A DNA stretch of 38,049 nt, taken from CAZSNT01 sp964607765. Its GTDB lineage: Bacteria; Verrucomicrobiota; Lentisphaeria; Oligosphaerales; JABHEG01. Location of the stretch: contig CAZSNT010000100.1 in NCBI GenBank assembly GCA_964607765.1, positions 1 through 38,049 of the forward strand. Reading direction: 5' to 3'. This document shows, piece after piece, positions 15,934 to 24,821 of the stretch. A model generated the notes under the pieces. The model did no database searches, was not told the origin of the DNA, and saw only the letters and a program-made list of their open reading frames with translations. Every line of letters starts with the position of its first letter. The first letter of the stretch is position 1. A program made the position numbers and the translations under genes.

Positions 15934-17214
15934 ATGAGGAGAGAAGTTGGCTGTCTTGTCCGTGGCATCACGCTCTCCGTGACGTTGTTAGGTGGTTGCT
16001 CAACCATGGCGGATCGCACTCAAGTCACGAAGCACAACCGCCCCCTTCTGGGCGTGCAGCGTTGGGACATGTACTCCGGCAAAGGCGCGACCCAACAGCA
16101 GGAGATCGGCTACCTGCCCGGCAAGCAAGGCTTCCTCAAGCCGGCGGAATGGCATGACCGGGCCCCGTTCTTCTGCCGGTTGACCAAAGACGTGGACTGG
16201 GTGGAGCACCCGGACAACGCCGGGCCGCTCTGGTGCAACTGCCCTTTCGACCGCGAGTATCTGCAGAAGGCCATGGACCAGGAGATCCGGTTCGCCTACG
16301 ACGCGGGGATTGACTTCTTCATCTACCACGGCCCGGCACGGAAGCTCTTCGCCAACAGCTGGGAACTCAAGAACAACCTGGACGCACACATGGCCAGCGT
16401 CATCCCGGAAGCGAAGAAGATGAAGTTCGTCTGGGCGCTGTACGGGCATGCCGCCATCCACTACACGCGCAGCAAAGTGGCGGCCATGATGGACGAGACC
16501 GTGGAGTATATCAACATGCCCAACTGGCAGACGGTGATGGATGGTCGCCCGCTGATCCCCGTGCTCTGGCCCGACGGCTTCAAGAAACAGCTCGCGGCCG
16601 CCAAAGGCAATGAGATGATGACCAGCCGCGAGTTTGTGGAGTACATCCGCACCCGGGTCGAAGCTGCGGGTCTGAGAACCCCCTACATCGTTGGTATGAT
16701 GTGCCCGGCTGCAAGCTTCAAGCACGCCGCGGCTCTGAGACAGGACGGCTACGATGCGTTCATGGACTACGCCGGCGGCTACGGCGGCGCAGTCGGCAAA
16801 CCGGACCAGGCGCCGACTTACGCAGAAGCCACCAAACGCCTGATCGACACTTGGAATGGGTCATTCCTGAACCGGGAGCTTCCCTTCATCCCGCCCTGCA
16901 CGAGCATGCAATACCCCTGGCCTCGGGCGCTCGACAAGAATCACAAGCCCGTCAGGAAATGGTACCATTACCAGTGGCCGAAGAAGGGGGACGTGGCCGC
17001 CCGCGTCACGGCCGCCTTTGACTTTGTCGCCGCTCACCCCGAGGCTTGTGAGGCCCAGACCGTGGTCATGTACTCCTGGAACGAGCACTCCGAAGGCGGC
17101 GGCCTCTGCCCGACCATGGGCGCGCCGCCCGAGTACAAGCCGGTGACCACCTGGCTCGACGAGGTGGCCGGCGCTCTGCAACAGTGGCAATACCCGGGAA
17201 CAGCGGGGCAATGA
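15934..17214 (+). CDS. GH99/GH71-like lipoprotein
   Basis: A 426-residue protein. A GTG at 15883 also opens the frame, but the ATG at 15934 has GGAAAGGAAG upstream and starts a clear lipoprotein signal: basic MRR, hydrophobic core, LGGC lipobox with Cys22. It should be lipid-anchored at the cell envelope. The mature part reads like a glycosidase TIM barrel of the GH99/GH71/WbsX group. It has EIRFAYDAGIDFFIYHG, then MKFVWALYGH, and near the end VVMYSWNEHSEGGGLCPT, the usual WNE barrel end. Those families cleave mannose- or glucose-containing chains; the specificity here is not readable. It follows a Gfo/Idh/MocA gene by 47 bases and precedes another by 25. Confidence 0.75.
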   Translation: MRREVGCLVRGITLSVTLLGGCSTMADRTQVTKHNRPLLGVQRWDMYSGKGATQQQEIGYLPGKQGFLKPAEWHDRAPFFCRLTKDVDWVEHPDNAGPLWCNCPFDREYLQKAMDQEIRFAYDAGIDFFIYHGPARKLFANSWELKNNLDAHMASVIPEAKKMKFVWALYGHAAIHYTRSKVAAMMDETVEYINMPNWQTVMDGRPLIPVLWPDGFKKQLAAAKGNEMMTSREFVEYIRTRVEAAGLRTPYIVGMMCPAASFKHAAALRQDGYDAFMDYAGGYGGAVGKPDQAPTYAEATKRLIDTWNGSFLNRELPFIPPCTSMQYPWPRALDKNHKPVRKWYHYQWPKKGDVAARVTAAFDFVAAHPEACEAQTVVMYSWNEHSEGGGLCPTMGAPPEYKPVTTWLDEVAGALQQWQYPGTAGQ

Positions 17215-17239
17215 ACTGCCGGGGAATAGAGGAATATCC

Positions 17240-18403
17240 ATGCTGAAAACCTGTATCATCGGCGTCTCCGGCTACGGGCGGGTCCACTACGGCCTGCTGA
17301 TGGACGCAGTAACGGCCGGCACGGCGGAGGTCGTGGGCGCGACCGTTATCAATCAGGCGGAAGAGCCTGAGAAGTGCGCCCGCCTGCGAGAGCTGGGCTG
17401 TCGCATCTTCGACGACTACCAGGCGATGCTGAGCGAACTCACCGGTACGGCCGAGTTCTGCATGATCCCCACGGGTACGCCGCTGCATCGGCCCATGACT
17501 GTGGCGGCGCTCGAAGCTGGCATGCACGTGCTCGTGGAGAAGCCCGCGGCGGGGTGTATCGCTGACGCGCGCGTCATGCAGGCTGCCGCCCGTGAGGCGG
17601 ACCGTGTTGTCGCCGTGGGCTACCAGCACATGTACGCCCCTGCGGCCATGGCGACCAAGCGACACATCCTGGCGGGGACGATCGGCGAGCTCGAGTCAGT
17701 CAAGTGCCTGGTGACGTGGCCTCGGAACCATGCCTACTACAATCGCAACGGCTGGGCCGGGAGGCTGGCTGTTGACGGTACGGCGGTCAACGATTCGCCA
17801 TACAACAATGCGGTGGCCCACGACCTGATGATGATGCTCTTCCAGGCGGGCGCCGCGGAACGCAGTGCGGCTACGCCCGTGTCGGTGGCGGCGGAGATCT
17901 ACCGAGCGAATGCCATCGAGAGCGCCGATACCGCCTGCATGCGGATCGAGACGGCTGAGGGCGTGCCGATCCGTTTCTACGCCACGCACGCCTGCCGCGC
18001 AACTTTCGGCCCGGAGATACACATTCGCGGCACAAGAGGGTCGATCGTCATGACCCACGGCGGTTCGGTGATCACACCCGATGTCGGGAACCCGATCCAG
18101 CTTGCCAGTGGCGGCGGCGATGAGGTGCGCCGAGCCATGATGGCAGCGGTACTCGATGCGGCGCAAGGCGGCTCGTCGTTCATCTGCGATATCGAGACCG
18201 CATCCCGCCAGACCATGGTGATCAGTGCCGTTCATGAGGCGTGCACGATTCACACGCTGGAAGGCGAGACGATCACCCCGGAAAGCGGCCCGGCCAGCAC
18301 CTTCATCCCGGGGATTGAGCAGCAGATGCGCAAGGCATTCGATGCTGAGCAATTGCTGAAGGTCCAGGATTTTCGCGCTGCCCCGGGAGCGACAACACGA
18401 TGA
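17240..18403 (+). CDS. Gfo/Idh/MocA family oxidoreductase
   Basis: A 387-residue cytoplasmic NAD(P)-dependent oxidoreductase. GVSGYGRVH (8-16) is the dinucleotide loop, VEKPAAG holds EKP at 100-102, and NAVAHDLMMML (190-200) carries the substrate-site His194-Asp195. The middle contains YNRNGWAGRLAVDG, a sugar-pocket loop type seen in dehydrogenases of this superfamily. It differs clearly from the other three family members in the window, so they are not recent duplicates. Spacing of 25 bases behind and 27 ahead places it in the same operon. Confidence 0.92.
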   Translation: MLKTCIIGVSGYGRVHYGLLMDAVTAGTAEVVGATVINQAEEPEKCARLRELGCRIFDDYQAMLSELTGTAEFCMIPTGTPLHRPMTVAALEAGMHVLVEKPAAGCIADARVMQAAAREADRVVAVGYQHMYAPAAMATKRHILAGTIGELESVKCLVTWPRNHAYYNRNGWAGRLAVDGTAVNDSPYNNAVAHDLMMMLFQAGAAERSAATPVSVAAEIYRANAIESADTACMRIETAEGVPIRFYATHACRATFGPEIHIRGTRGSIVMTHGGSVITPDVGNPIQLASGGGDEVRRAMMAAVLDAAQGGSSFICDIETASRQTMVISAVHEACTIHTLEGETITPESGPASTFIPGIEQQMRKAFDAEQLLKVQDFRAAPGATTR

Positions 18404-18430
18404 TTGAGACCGTCCCCAGGGAGGATCGAG

Positions 18431-20593
18431 ATGAAAACGATCACCGGCATTCTCCTCGCCACAGCTCTCATGATCACGACGGCACCGGGAGAAACTGAGA
18501 CGGTCGGCGCAGGCATGAAGAAGGTCGTGAACGGGGCAGAGCGCACAGATCCACAGGCGGCCTACTACTTTCGCGGCGTGGAAGCCGACAAGTCACGCGT
18601 GTTCGACTGTGACGTCGCTGTGTACGGTGGCACGCCCGCAGGGGTGACGGCCGCCATCCAGGCAGCGCGCATGGGCAAGAAGGCCATTCTGATATCCTTC
18701 GATCGGCACGTGGGCGGCATGACCTCAGGTGGACTGACGGCGTCCGATCTGGGCAAGAAGGAGTCGATTGGCGGCCTGGCGCTGGAGTTCTACTCGCGCC
18801 TCGGCAGGAAAAGCAACTTCCGGCCCTCGGAAGCCGAGTCGTTGTATCGGAAGATGCTCGAGGAGGCCGGTGTCCGAGTCGTCCTGACTCGCCCTCTTGA
18901 TGCCGCCGACGTGACAGACGGGCACATCACGGCCATTCGCCTGTTGACCGGCGAGACCGCGCAGGCCGAGGTCTTCGTGGACGCGACCTACGAGGGCGAT
19001 TTGCTGGCCGCGGCAAACGTGTCGTACCGTGTTGGACGGGAGCCAGCCAGCGCCTATGGCGAATCTCTCGGCGGCCAGTGGCAGCGGATTTCGTGGAAGG
19101 GCGTCTACCAGTTCTGCGATCTGCCTTTGGATCCGTATGTCGTCCCCGGCAAACCGCAGTCCGGGCTGTTGCCCGAGATCGCGCCGGAGAAGCCCGGCAA
19201 TCCCGGCGAAGGCGACTGCAAGGTGCAGGCCTACAATTTCCGCATGCAACTCACGAACGGAGCAGGCAAGATCTCTTTCCCCAAACCCCGTGGATATGAC
19301 CTTGGCCGCTACGCGCTGCTCGCACGTTTCCTGCATGTCGATCCGCGCATTCAGTGGGGCCTCAACTACACGACTCGTCCCATGACCGATGGCCCGGTCC
19401 AGGTGCGGAACGGCGACAGTAACAATGCGGGCAGTTTCTCGTCGGACTACGTCGGCGGCAACTACCGGTGGCCGGACGGCACCTACGAGCCGGGGTCGTT
19501 CACCGAGTTGCCCCCGCCGCGACGGGGGCTCCGGATGCCCCTGCGCGAGTTGTACACATTGCGGGAGCGCATCTTCCAAGATCACGTGAGCTACCAGCAG
19601 GGCCTCATGTACTTCCTGGCGAACGACCCGCGCGTTCCGGACGAGCTGCAGAAACGGGTGAACACGTTCGGGCTTGATCCGAACGAGTTCCCTCAGACCG
19701 GACACTGGCCGCATCAGCTGTACGTGCGCGAGGGGCGGCGCATGGTGTCCGCTTACGTGATAACCCAGGCGAACTGTCAGTCAACCACGACCGTGACGGA
19801 TTCCGTGGGACTCGCCTCGTATCCCATGGACTCGCACTTCTGTCAGCGAGTGGTGGTGCAACGGGACGGGAAGACGACCGTGCGTAACGAAGGCGGGTTC
19901 GGCCACGGATGTCCGAAGCCGTACCCCATTTCCTATCGCGCGATCGTGCCGAAGAAGGCGGAGTGCGAGAACCTGCTCGTGCCGGTCTGTCTTTCCGCAT
20001 CACACGTCGCGTACGGATCGATCCGCATGGAGCCGGTCTTCATGATCCTCGGCCAAAGCGCCGGAACGGCCGCGGCAATCGCCGCCGAAGAGGGCGGCGC
20101 CGTCCAAGACGTGGACTACGGCGAACTGAAGGCGAGGCTGGAAAAAGCCGGGCAACGTCTACAATGGCAGCCGCCCCCGGCAGAATTGGCGAAGCCGCTT
20201 CCAGGCCTGGTGATGGATGATTCTGCGGCAAAGACAATTGGCGGGTGGCAGTCCGGGACTCTCCGTCCAGTAAGCGGCACGGCCTACCTCCACGACGGCA
20301 ACAATGGCAAGGGAGAAAAGAGCGTGACGTTCGAAATGGACGTCCCGACGCCCGGCCGTTATCGGGTGAAGCTCCTCTACGTCGCCAATCCGAATCGATC
20401 CACCAAGACTCCGGTTGTGGTGTCCGTCGGCACCATGGCGAAGGAGATGCTCGTCAATCAGCGCAAGAGCGCTGGCGGCGGGAGCGATCTGGGGACTTTC
20501 GACATCCAAGACAGTGTGACCGTCACAGTGGCCAACCGGGATACCGACGGCTATGTCATCGCCGATGGTGTGCAGCTATTGACAGCAGAGTAG
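18431..20593 (+). CDS. Exported FAD-dependent oxidoreductase with golvesin-like C-terminus
   Basis: A 720-residue protein. A TTG start at 18404 is possible, but the ATG at 18431 has GGGAGGAT upstream and begins a signal peptide (MKTITGILLATALMITTAPG), so export is likely. CDVAVYGGTPAGVTAAIQAA (60-79) is the FAD-binding Rossmann motif of the FAD_oxidored group, followed by GGMTSGG, typical for the family. The last 130 or so residues, from VMDDSAA, form a beta domain like the golvesin or xanthan-lyase C-terminal module (WQSG, YLHDGN, GRYRVKLLY, ADGVQL). Such exported flavoproteins are common in PVC catabolic islands but their substrates are unknown; oxidation of a saccharide is a reasonable guess. 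It sits 9 bases before toroid-like gene 2. Confidence 0.85.
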   Translation: MKTITGILLATALMITTAPGETETVGAGMKKVVNGAERTDPQAAYYFRGVEADKSRVFDCDVAVYGGTPAGVTAAIQAARMGKKAILISFDRHVGGMTSGGLTASDLGKKESIGGLALEFYSRLGRKSNFRPSEAESLYRKMLEEAGVRVVLTRPLDAADVTDGHITAIRLLTGETAQAEVFVDATYEGDLLAAANVSYRVGREPASAYGESLGGQWQRISWKGVYQFCDLPLDPYVVPGKPQSGLLPEIAPEKPGNPGEGDCKVQAYNFRMQLTNGAGKISFPKPRGYDLGRYALLARFLHVDPRIQWGLNYTTRPMTDGPVQVRNGDSNNAGSFSSDYVGGNYRWPDGTYEPGSFTELPPPRRGLRMPLRELYTLRERIFQDHVSYQQGLMYFLANDPRVPDELQKRVNTFGLDPNEFPQTGHWPHQLYVREGRRMVSAYVITQANCQSTTTVTDSVGLASYPMDSHFCQRVVVQRDGKTTVRNEGGFGHGCPKPYPISYRAIVPKKAECENLLVPVCLSASHVAYGSIRMEPVFMILGQSAGTAAAIAAEEGGAVQDVDYGELKARLEKAGQRLQWQPPPAELAKPLPGLVMDDSAAKTIGGWQSGTLRPVSGTAYLHDGNNGKGEKSVTFEMDVPTPGRYRVKLLYVANPNRSTKTPVVVSVGTMAKEMLVNQRKSAGGGSDLGTFDIQDSVTVTVANRDTDGYVIADGVQLLTAE

Positions 20594-20602
20594 AGGCCGA
20601 CA

Positions 20603-22690
20603 ATGAACCACAATGCTCCGAACACCACCACAACTGAGCGGCCGAGATGCAGATGTCGGGCGCTGCCGTGTTTCCGCCGGGCGGCCCTGGGTGCTGCGAT
20701 CATGCTTACCGCCGGCTGTCGGGTTGTGGACACACTCACCGGGCAGAACCTGAGGCGCACCAGGTTCGCGGGTTACAAGACCGTCGTACGGGACACGCAC
20801 CGCGCGTCCCTGGCAACGCGTGAGCGGGTGCTGCGCGAGACAGTCGCCAAGGACTCGTACTGGATCAAAGGCGCCTGGGGTGACACCATCTGGTGTCTCG
20901 CGGCGTTGTATCTCAACGAGAAGACGGACACCGCAAACGAGCGGCTGCTGAAGAACGCCAACGTGTTTCTGGCCACTGTCAGAGAGCGTGACGAAGAGAC
21001 ATTCAGACCGGAGACGTCAAAGGAGCTTCCTTGGCCATGGGCCTATTTTGCCCTCACCGACTACGTTCGAATCCTCTGCCTGTTCCGGGCTGAGAGCACA
21101 TACTTTCCCGGACGCCTGCTCCCCGAAACGGAAGCCGCGATGAAAGAGGCGCTCTGGTGGCTGGTCAAAGCGGACAGCAAGGTCGCGGACGCGTCGCTGA
21201 ACAACCTGCTGGTCCTGCTCGGCACGGAGAATCACGACCTGACCCGACGCCCCAATTACTACCTGGTCGCCTCCGTGCTCAAAGACGATCCGGCCTTCAA
21301 GGCCCGGCGCTACGACGACGGGCACACGGCCGCCGAGCACTTCGCGGCCTACAACGTTTTCTTCCAGGAATGGCCGCGGCAACGGGCGAGAAGCGGGCTC
21401 TGGTTCGAAGTCGGGTCGGACACCTACCAGAAATACTCGTGGCCGGCCCTGTTCAACCTGCACGACCTGGCGCCGGATCCGCTCGTGAGGAAGCGCTTCG
21501 GCATGCTGATGGATGTGGCGCTCATCGAAGAGGCGCAGGTCTCCTTCCGTGGCCGACGCGGCGGCGGGCGCAGCCGTGCAGGCTACGGCAAAAACAGCTT
21601 CGAGAACTACAAGAACCTGCTCTACGCACCCCAGGACATCCCGGCCGGGTGCAGCCACTCTAAAGTCATCGAGACCGGCCGCTACCAGCTGCCCGAAGCG
21701 GCAATTCTGCTGCGGAAACTGGCGTTCCCGGCCGAGGCCCCGTTCGTCATCGCCAACCGCGTGCTCGGCGAGTTGGCGCCTGGGAAGGTGTTGAAGGGCG
21801 AGGGAACTCGGCACGCTGCGGACTCCGCACTGGTCAACTACACCTGCCGCACCCCACATTACCTGCTCGGCAGCACGCTGCAGAACCCCGCCCTGAACCT
21901 GCCGGCCCCGGAGACGGGCGAGCCCGTGCTCAAGGTCGCCGGGATCTCGCGACAGAACCGCTGGAGCGGCATGCTCTTCCACGACCCGCAAGCCAGACAC
22001 CCGGTGATCCCCGCGTTGACGAACCGGACCGATGACGAGCTCTGCGCGGTCTTCACCGAGATCGAGAAAACGCGCGGCGGCCGGCCGCAGCACCCGCATT
22101 GGAGCTTCCAGCACGAGAATGTGTTGTTCCTGCAGCGGATCGCGCCGCAACAGCCTGAAGCGCCGATGCGCATGGGCTCCTACAGCACCGGCCGGATCAA
22201 CATCCGCTTCCACGGCAGGAAACTGCAAAAGGTCGAGGAGCACGGCTGGATCTTTGCCACCAACGGCAACGCATTCGTCGCCGTCAGATTCCTGGATGGC
22301 GGACACAAGTGGGATGACACCGCGGAGTTGGCAATCCCGACCGAATACGATCGGTTCAGGTCCACCACACGCGTGCTGATCCACGCCGGGGACACGGACG
22401 CCAACGGTTCGTTCGAGACGTTTCGTAGCGCTGTCCTGGCCAATCCGCTGAGCGTCGAGCCGAATCGGATCGAGTACCAACCCGCACCGACCGGCCCGCG
22501 CCTGGAGTGTTTTCGCTACGATGCCGATGCACACGAGCAGTTCAAGCTGCCTCGGATCGACGGCCGAGCCGTGGAACTCAGGCCGGAATGGACCTACCGC
22601 AGCCCCTATCTGAACGGCCGATTCGGCGACGACCGGGTCACGGTGACGGTGGGACCGCTTCGGCAGGTCTACGACTTCGACGCCAGGTAG
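20603..22690 (+). CDS. Toroid-like lipoprotein 2, paralog of the gene at 10490
   Basis: A 695-residue protein of unnamed family. The N-terminus has an Arg-rich start, a hydrophobic stretch and LTAGC (35-39), a lipobox with Cys39, so it is probably a lipoprotein. The helix-rich first half carries LGTENH (206-211), DGHTAAEHFAAY (239-250) and FEVGSDTYQKYSW (268-280). Toroid protein 1 has SENHH, DGHTPAEHYGAW and VEIDSPSYATA at matching places. The second half shares SRQNRWSGMLF with SSQNRWSGVIF. Conservation of Asn-His and Tyr between two otherwise divergent paralogs marks them as candidate catalytic residues. An alpha/alpha-toroid lyase or hydrolase is likely. AGAGG lies 6 bases before the ATG. 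It is the last gene of the tight run; 147 bases follow before the toxin-antitoxin pair. Confidence 0.72.
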   Translation: MNHNAPNTTTTERPRCRCRALPCFRRAALGAAIMLTAGCRVVDTLTGQNLRRTRFAGYKTVVRDTHRASLATRERVLRETVAKDSYWIKGAWGDTIWCLAALYLNEKTDTANERLLKNANVFLATVRERDEETFRPETSKELPWPWAYFALTDYVRILCLFRAESTYFPGRLLPETEAAMKEALWWLVKADSKVADASLNNLLVLLGTENHDLTRRPNYYLVASVLKDDPAFKARRYDDGHTAAEHFAAYNVFFQEWPRQRARSGLWFEVGSDTYQKYSWPALFNLHDLAPDPLVRKRFGMLMDVALIEEAQVSFRGRRGGGRSRAGYGKNSFENYKNLLYAPQDIPAGCSHSKVIETGRYQLPEAAILLRKLAFPAEAPFVIANRVLGELAPGKVLKGEGTRHAADSALVNYTCRTPHYLLGSTLQNPALNLPAPETGEPVLKVAGISRQNRWSGMLFHDPQARHPVIPALTNRTDDELCAVFTEIEKTRGGRPQHPHWSFQHENVLFLQRIAPQQPEAPMRMGSYSTGRINIRFHGRKLQKVEEHGWIFATNGNAFVAVRFLDGGHKWDDTAELAIPTEYDRFRSTTRVLIHAGDTDANGSFETFRSAVLANPLSVEPNRIEYQPAPTGPRLECFRYDADAHEQFKLPRIDGRAVELRPEWTYRSPYLNGRFGDDRVTVTVGPLRQVYDFDAR

Positions 22691-22781
22691 GCTTACCGGT
22701 ACCCCCTCGCTCCTGTGTGGACGGGCATCCCTGCCCTGTCACCCACGAGACGGAGGGGCTGCCTCCGACCGACTCCCCCAT

Positions 22782-22822
22782 TTGACACAAAGCACAATAT
22801 GTGGTACACGTATTATGTGTCA
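22782..22822 (+). promoter_or_regulatory. Promoter and operator region of the VapBC-like pair
   Basis: TTGACA (22782-22787) is a perfect -35 word and TATTAT (22811-22816) a plausible -10 word, but the 23-base spacing is too long for them to be one promoter. TGACACA (22783-22789) and TGTGTCA (22816-22822) form an inverted repeat. Inside it, CACA-ATA-TGTG (22793-22803) is a second palindrome. Nested palindromes before an antitoxin gene fit ribbon-helix-helix autorepression. Confidence 0.5.
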
Positions 22823-22837
22823 TTTGGAGGGCGTATT

Positions 22838-23071
22838 GTGACAAACCTGACCATGAGCATTGATGAGAGGATCCTGAAGAAGGCGAGGAAACGGGCAATT
22901 GACAAAGGCGTCAGTCTCACTGCACTCGTGCGGCAGTACCTGCAGAAGCTCGCCGATGAGGAGGACTTGCATCGACAAGCGCTGGCAACTGAACTGATGC
23001 AGGCCTTCGATAGTGCGGATGTCGTCATTGGTCCCAAGCGTTGGACGCGGGAGGAACTGCATGAGCGGTAA
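22838..23071 (+). CDS. VapB-like ribbon-helix-helix antitoxin
   Basis: A 77-residue protein starting at GTG 22838, with GGAGGG exactly 6 bases upstream. An in-frame longer version would run through the operator. The start TNLTMSIDERILKKARKRAIDKGVSL is the strand and first helix of an RHH DNA-binding domain of the DUF6364/VapB type. The next helix LTALVRQYLQKLADE completes it. The acidic C-terminal half would bind and block the toxin. It overlaps the toxin gene by 11 bases, the usual arrangement for such pairs. It probably represses its own promoter through the palindromes upstream. Confidence 0.85.
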   Translation: MTNLTMSIDERILKKARKRAIDKGVSLTALVRQYLQKLADEEDLHRQALATELMQAFDSADVVIGPKRWTREELHER

Positions 23072-23480
23072 GCTGTTTGTCGACACAAACATCATCGTCT
23101 ATGCCCATGATGCCAGTGCCCCGCAGAAACGCGACTATGCCAGGGACATCCTTGCGACGGGCCTCACGGACGGTGGCGTTGTGATCTCAACCCAGGTGCT
23201 GAGCGAGTTCTACGTCACGATTACGCGCAAGGTTCAGAAGCCACTGTCCTGTGCTGAAGCACGCCGGGAGATCAGGTTGCTGGCAGCACTTGAGGTAACC
23301 GACATCGATTTCCCCATGGTTGACCGCGCCATCGGGCTCCAGGACCGCTGGCAGGTGAGCTACTGGGATGGGCTCATAATCGCTGCCGCCGAACGAACGG
23401 GATGCGAAACCCTCCTCTCGGAGGATCTGGCTGACGGCCAGACATACGGCATCGTGACGGTCCGCAATCCATTCGATTAA
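23061..23480 (+). CDS. VapC-like PIN-domain toxin
   Basis: A 139-residue PIN-domain ribonuclease. The ATG at 23061 has GGGAGGA upstream and lies inside the antitoxin gene. KLFVDTNIIVYAHD gives the first catalytic Asp8 and Asn10; Glu49 (LSEF), Asp103 (YWDGLI) and Asp122 (SEDL) complete the acidic metal site. Length is typical. VapC toxins cut RNA, often tRNA, when freed of antitoxin. The pair is placed inside a saccharide gene cluster, between toroid gene 2 and a Tat-type oxidoreductase, and is probably a mobile stabilising module. Confidence 0.9.
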   Translation: MSGKLFVDTNIIVYAHDASAPQKRDYARDILATGLTDGGVVISTQVLSEFYVTITRKVQKPLSCAEARREIRLLAALEVTDIDFPMVDRAIGLQDRWQVSYWDGLIIAAAERTGCETLLSEDLADGQTYGIVTVRNPFD

Positions 23481-23517
23481 CTTTCATGTCTCATGAACCC
23501 CCGTGACGAGAGGTCAA

Positions 23518-24801
23518 ATGAACATTATTGAGCCCGAGCCGACCGCAGGGAGACAGGCTATCCGCACGGGGGCAGCGTCGCGTCAGTTCAGCATGTCCCG
23601 TCGGGGCCTTCTGCAGGGGGTCGGCGGGGCGGGGGCATTGCTGAGCGTGGCCGGACTGGCAGGGACTGCTGTGGCGGCTGAGGCGCCGAAGGACGCTGCC
23701 GGCAAGGTCATCTCCGGCTTTGAGAACACCGGTCCGGCTGCGAGCGGCAAGGGCTGGCAGCCGTTTTCGGATCGGAAAATCCGCGTCGGCATCGCTGGGT
23801 ACGGTCAATGCCGTTTTGGCGCGCAGTTCGGCTTCCAGGACCACCCGAATGTCGAGGTGATCGCGGTCACTGACTTGATCCCGAGCCGCTGCGCCCAACT
23901 GGCAAAGGCCTGCCGCTGCAAGAAGACCTACCCGTCGTGCGAGGAGATGATCAAGGACGACAGGATCGAGGCGGTGTTCATTGCCACCGACGCGCCCAGT
24001 CACGCCAGGCTGGCCATCGCCGCCCTGGAGCACGGCAAGCATGTGGCCGCCGCCGTGCCGGCGGCCTTCGGCTCGCTCGAGGACGCGGACCGGCTGTTCG
24101 ATGCGGTGAAGAAGACCGGCCTCAAGTACATGATGTTCGAGACGTCCTACTTCCACTCCGACCTGTACGCCTGGCATCAGCGGTTCCGGGCCGGGATGCT
24201 GGGCAAGATCGTCTACTCCGAGGGTGAGTACTTCCACTATTTCAGCAAACCCCTGGGCGGATACAATCCCAAGACGAACAGGGTGGACGTCAACGGCTGG
24301 CGCAAAGGGCTGCCTCCGCAGTGGTACCCGACCCACTCGAACGCCTACTACGTCGGTGTGAGCGGTGGGAGCTTCACCGAGGTGTCATGCATGGGCATGC
24401 CCAGCGCCGTACCGCACCTGCGCCCTGAAGGCAACGACTACAAGAACCCCTTCGGCAGCGAGATCGCGCTGTTCCGCACCAGTGAAGGCGGCATGTCGCG
24501 CATGGCGGTTGCATGGGACATCCCGACGCACGGAGGCGAACGGGGGCGGGTATACGGCCAGAAGTACGACAAGGGCAAGGTGAAGATCGACCGGCCGCCC
24601 CTGCCGCCCGGCGTCCGTGGCGGCTCCCACGGCGGCTCGCACGGTTACCTCATGAGCGACTTCGTGGACGCCATCCTCCGGGACCGCAAACCGTGGGTCG
24701 ACATCGCGCAGGCGCTCAACATGACCGTAGCCGGCATTGTCGCCCATCAGTCAGCACTCAAGGGCGGAGAATTGCTGAAAATCCCGCAGTACACGCTGTA
24801 A
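23518..24801 (+). CDS. Tat-exported Gfo/Idh/MocA protein lacking the EKP lysine
   Basis: A 427-residue protein. The ATG at 23518 follows a GAGAGG-type site. The N-terminus carries a twin-arginine signal, SMSRRGLLQGVGGAG (Arg28-Arg29), and a hydrophobic core ending in AVAA, so the folded protein with cofactor should be exported. IRVGIAGYGQCRFG (88-101) is the Rossmann loop. At the position of the EKP signature it reads AVP (179-181, within HVAAAVPAAF), so the usual catalytic lysine is missing. The C-terminal domain has THSNAYYVG and a His/Gly-rich loop GGSHGGSHGY. It may use different chemistry or only bind a ligand. It lies 37 bases after the toxin gene and converges on the FAD oxidoreductase with a 20-base gap. 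Confidence 0.88.
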   Translation: MNIIEPEPTAGRQAIRTGAASRQFSMSRRGLLQGVGGAGALLSVAGLAGTAVAAEAPKDAAGKVISGFENTGPAASGKGWQPFSDRKIRVGIAGYGQCRFGAQFGFQDHPNVEVIAVTDLIPSRCAQLAKACRCKKTYPSCEEMIKDDRIEAVFIATDAPSHARLAIAALEHGKHVAAAVPAAFGSLEDADRLFDAVKKTGLKYMMFETSYFHSDLYAWHQRFRAGMLGKIVYSEGEYFHYFSKPLGGYNPKTNRVDVNGWRKGLPPQWYPTHSNAYYVGVSGGSFTEVSCMGMPSAVPHLRPEGNDYKNPFGSEIALFRTSEGGMSRMAVAWDIPTHGGERGRVYGQKYDKGKVKIDRPPLPPGVRGGSHGGSHGYLMSDFVDAILRDRKPWVDIAQALNMTVAGIVAHQSALKGGELLKIPQYTL

Positions 24802-24821
24802 GGGGGCGACTTCAGCCCTCC

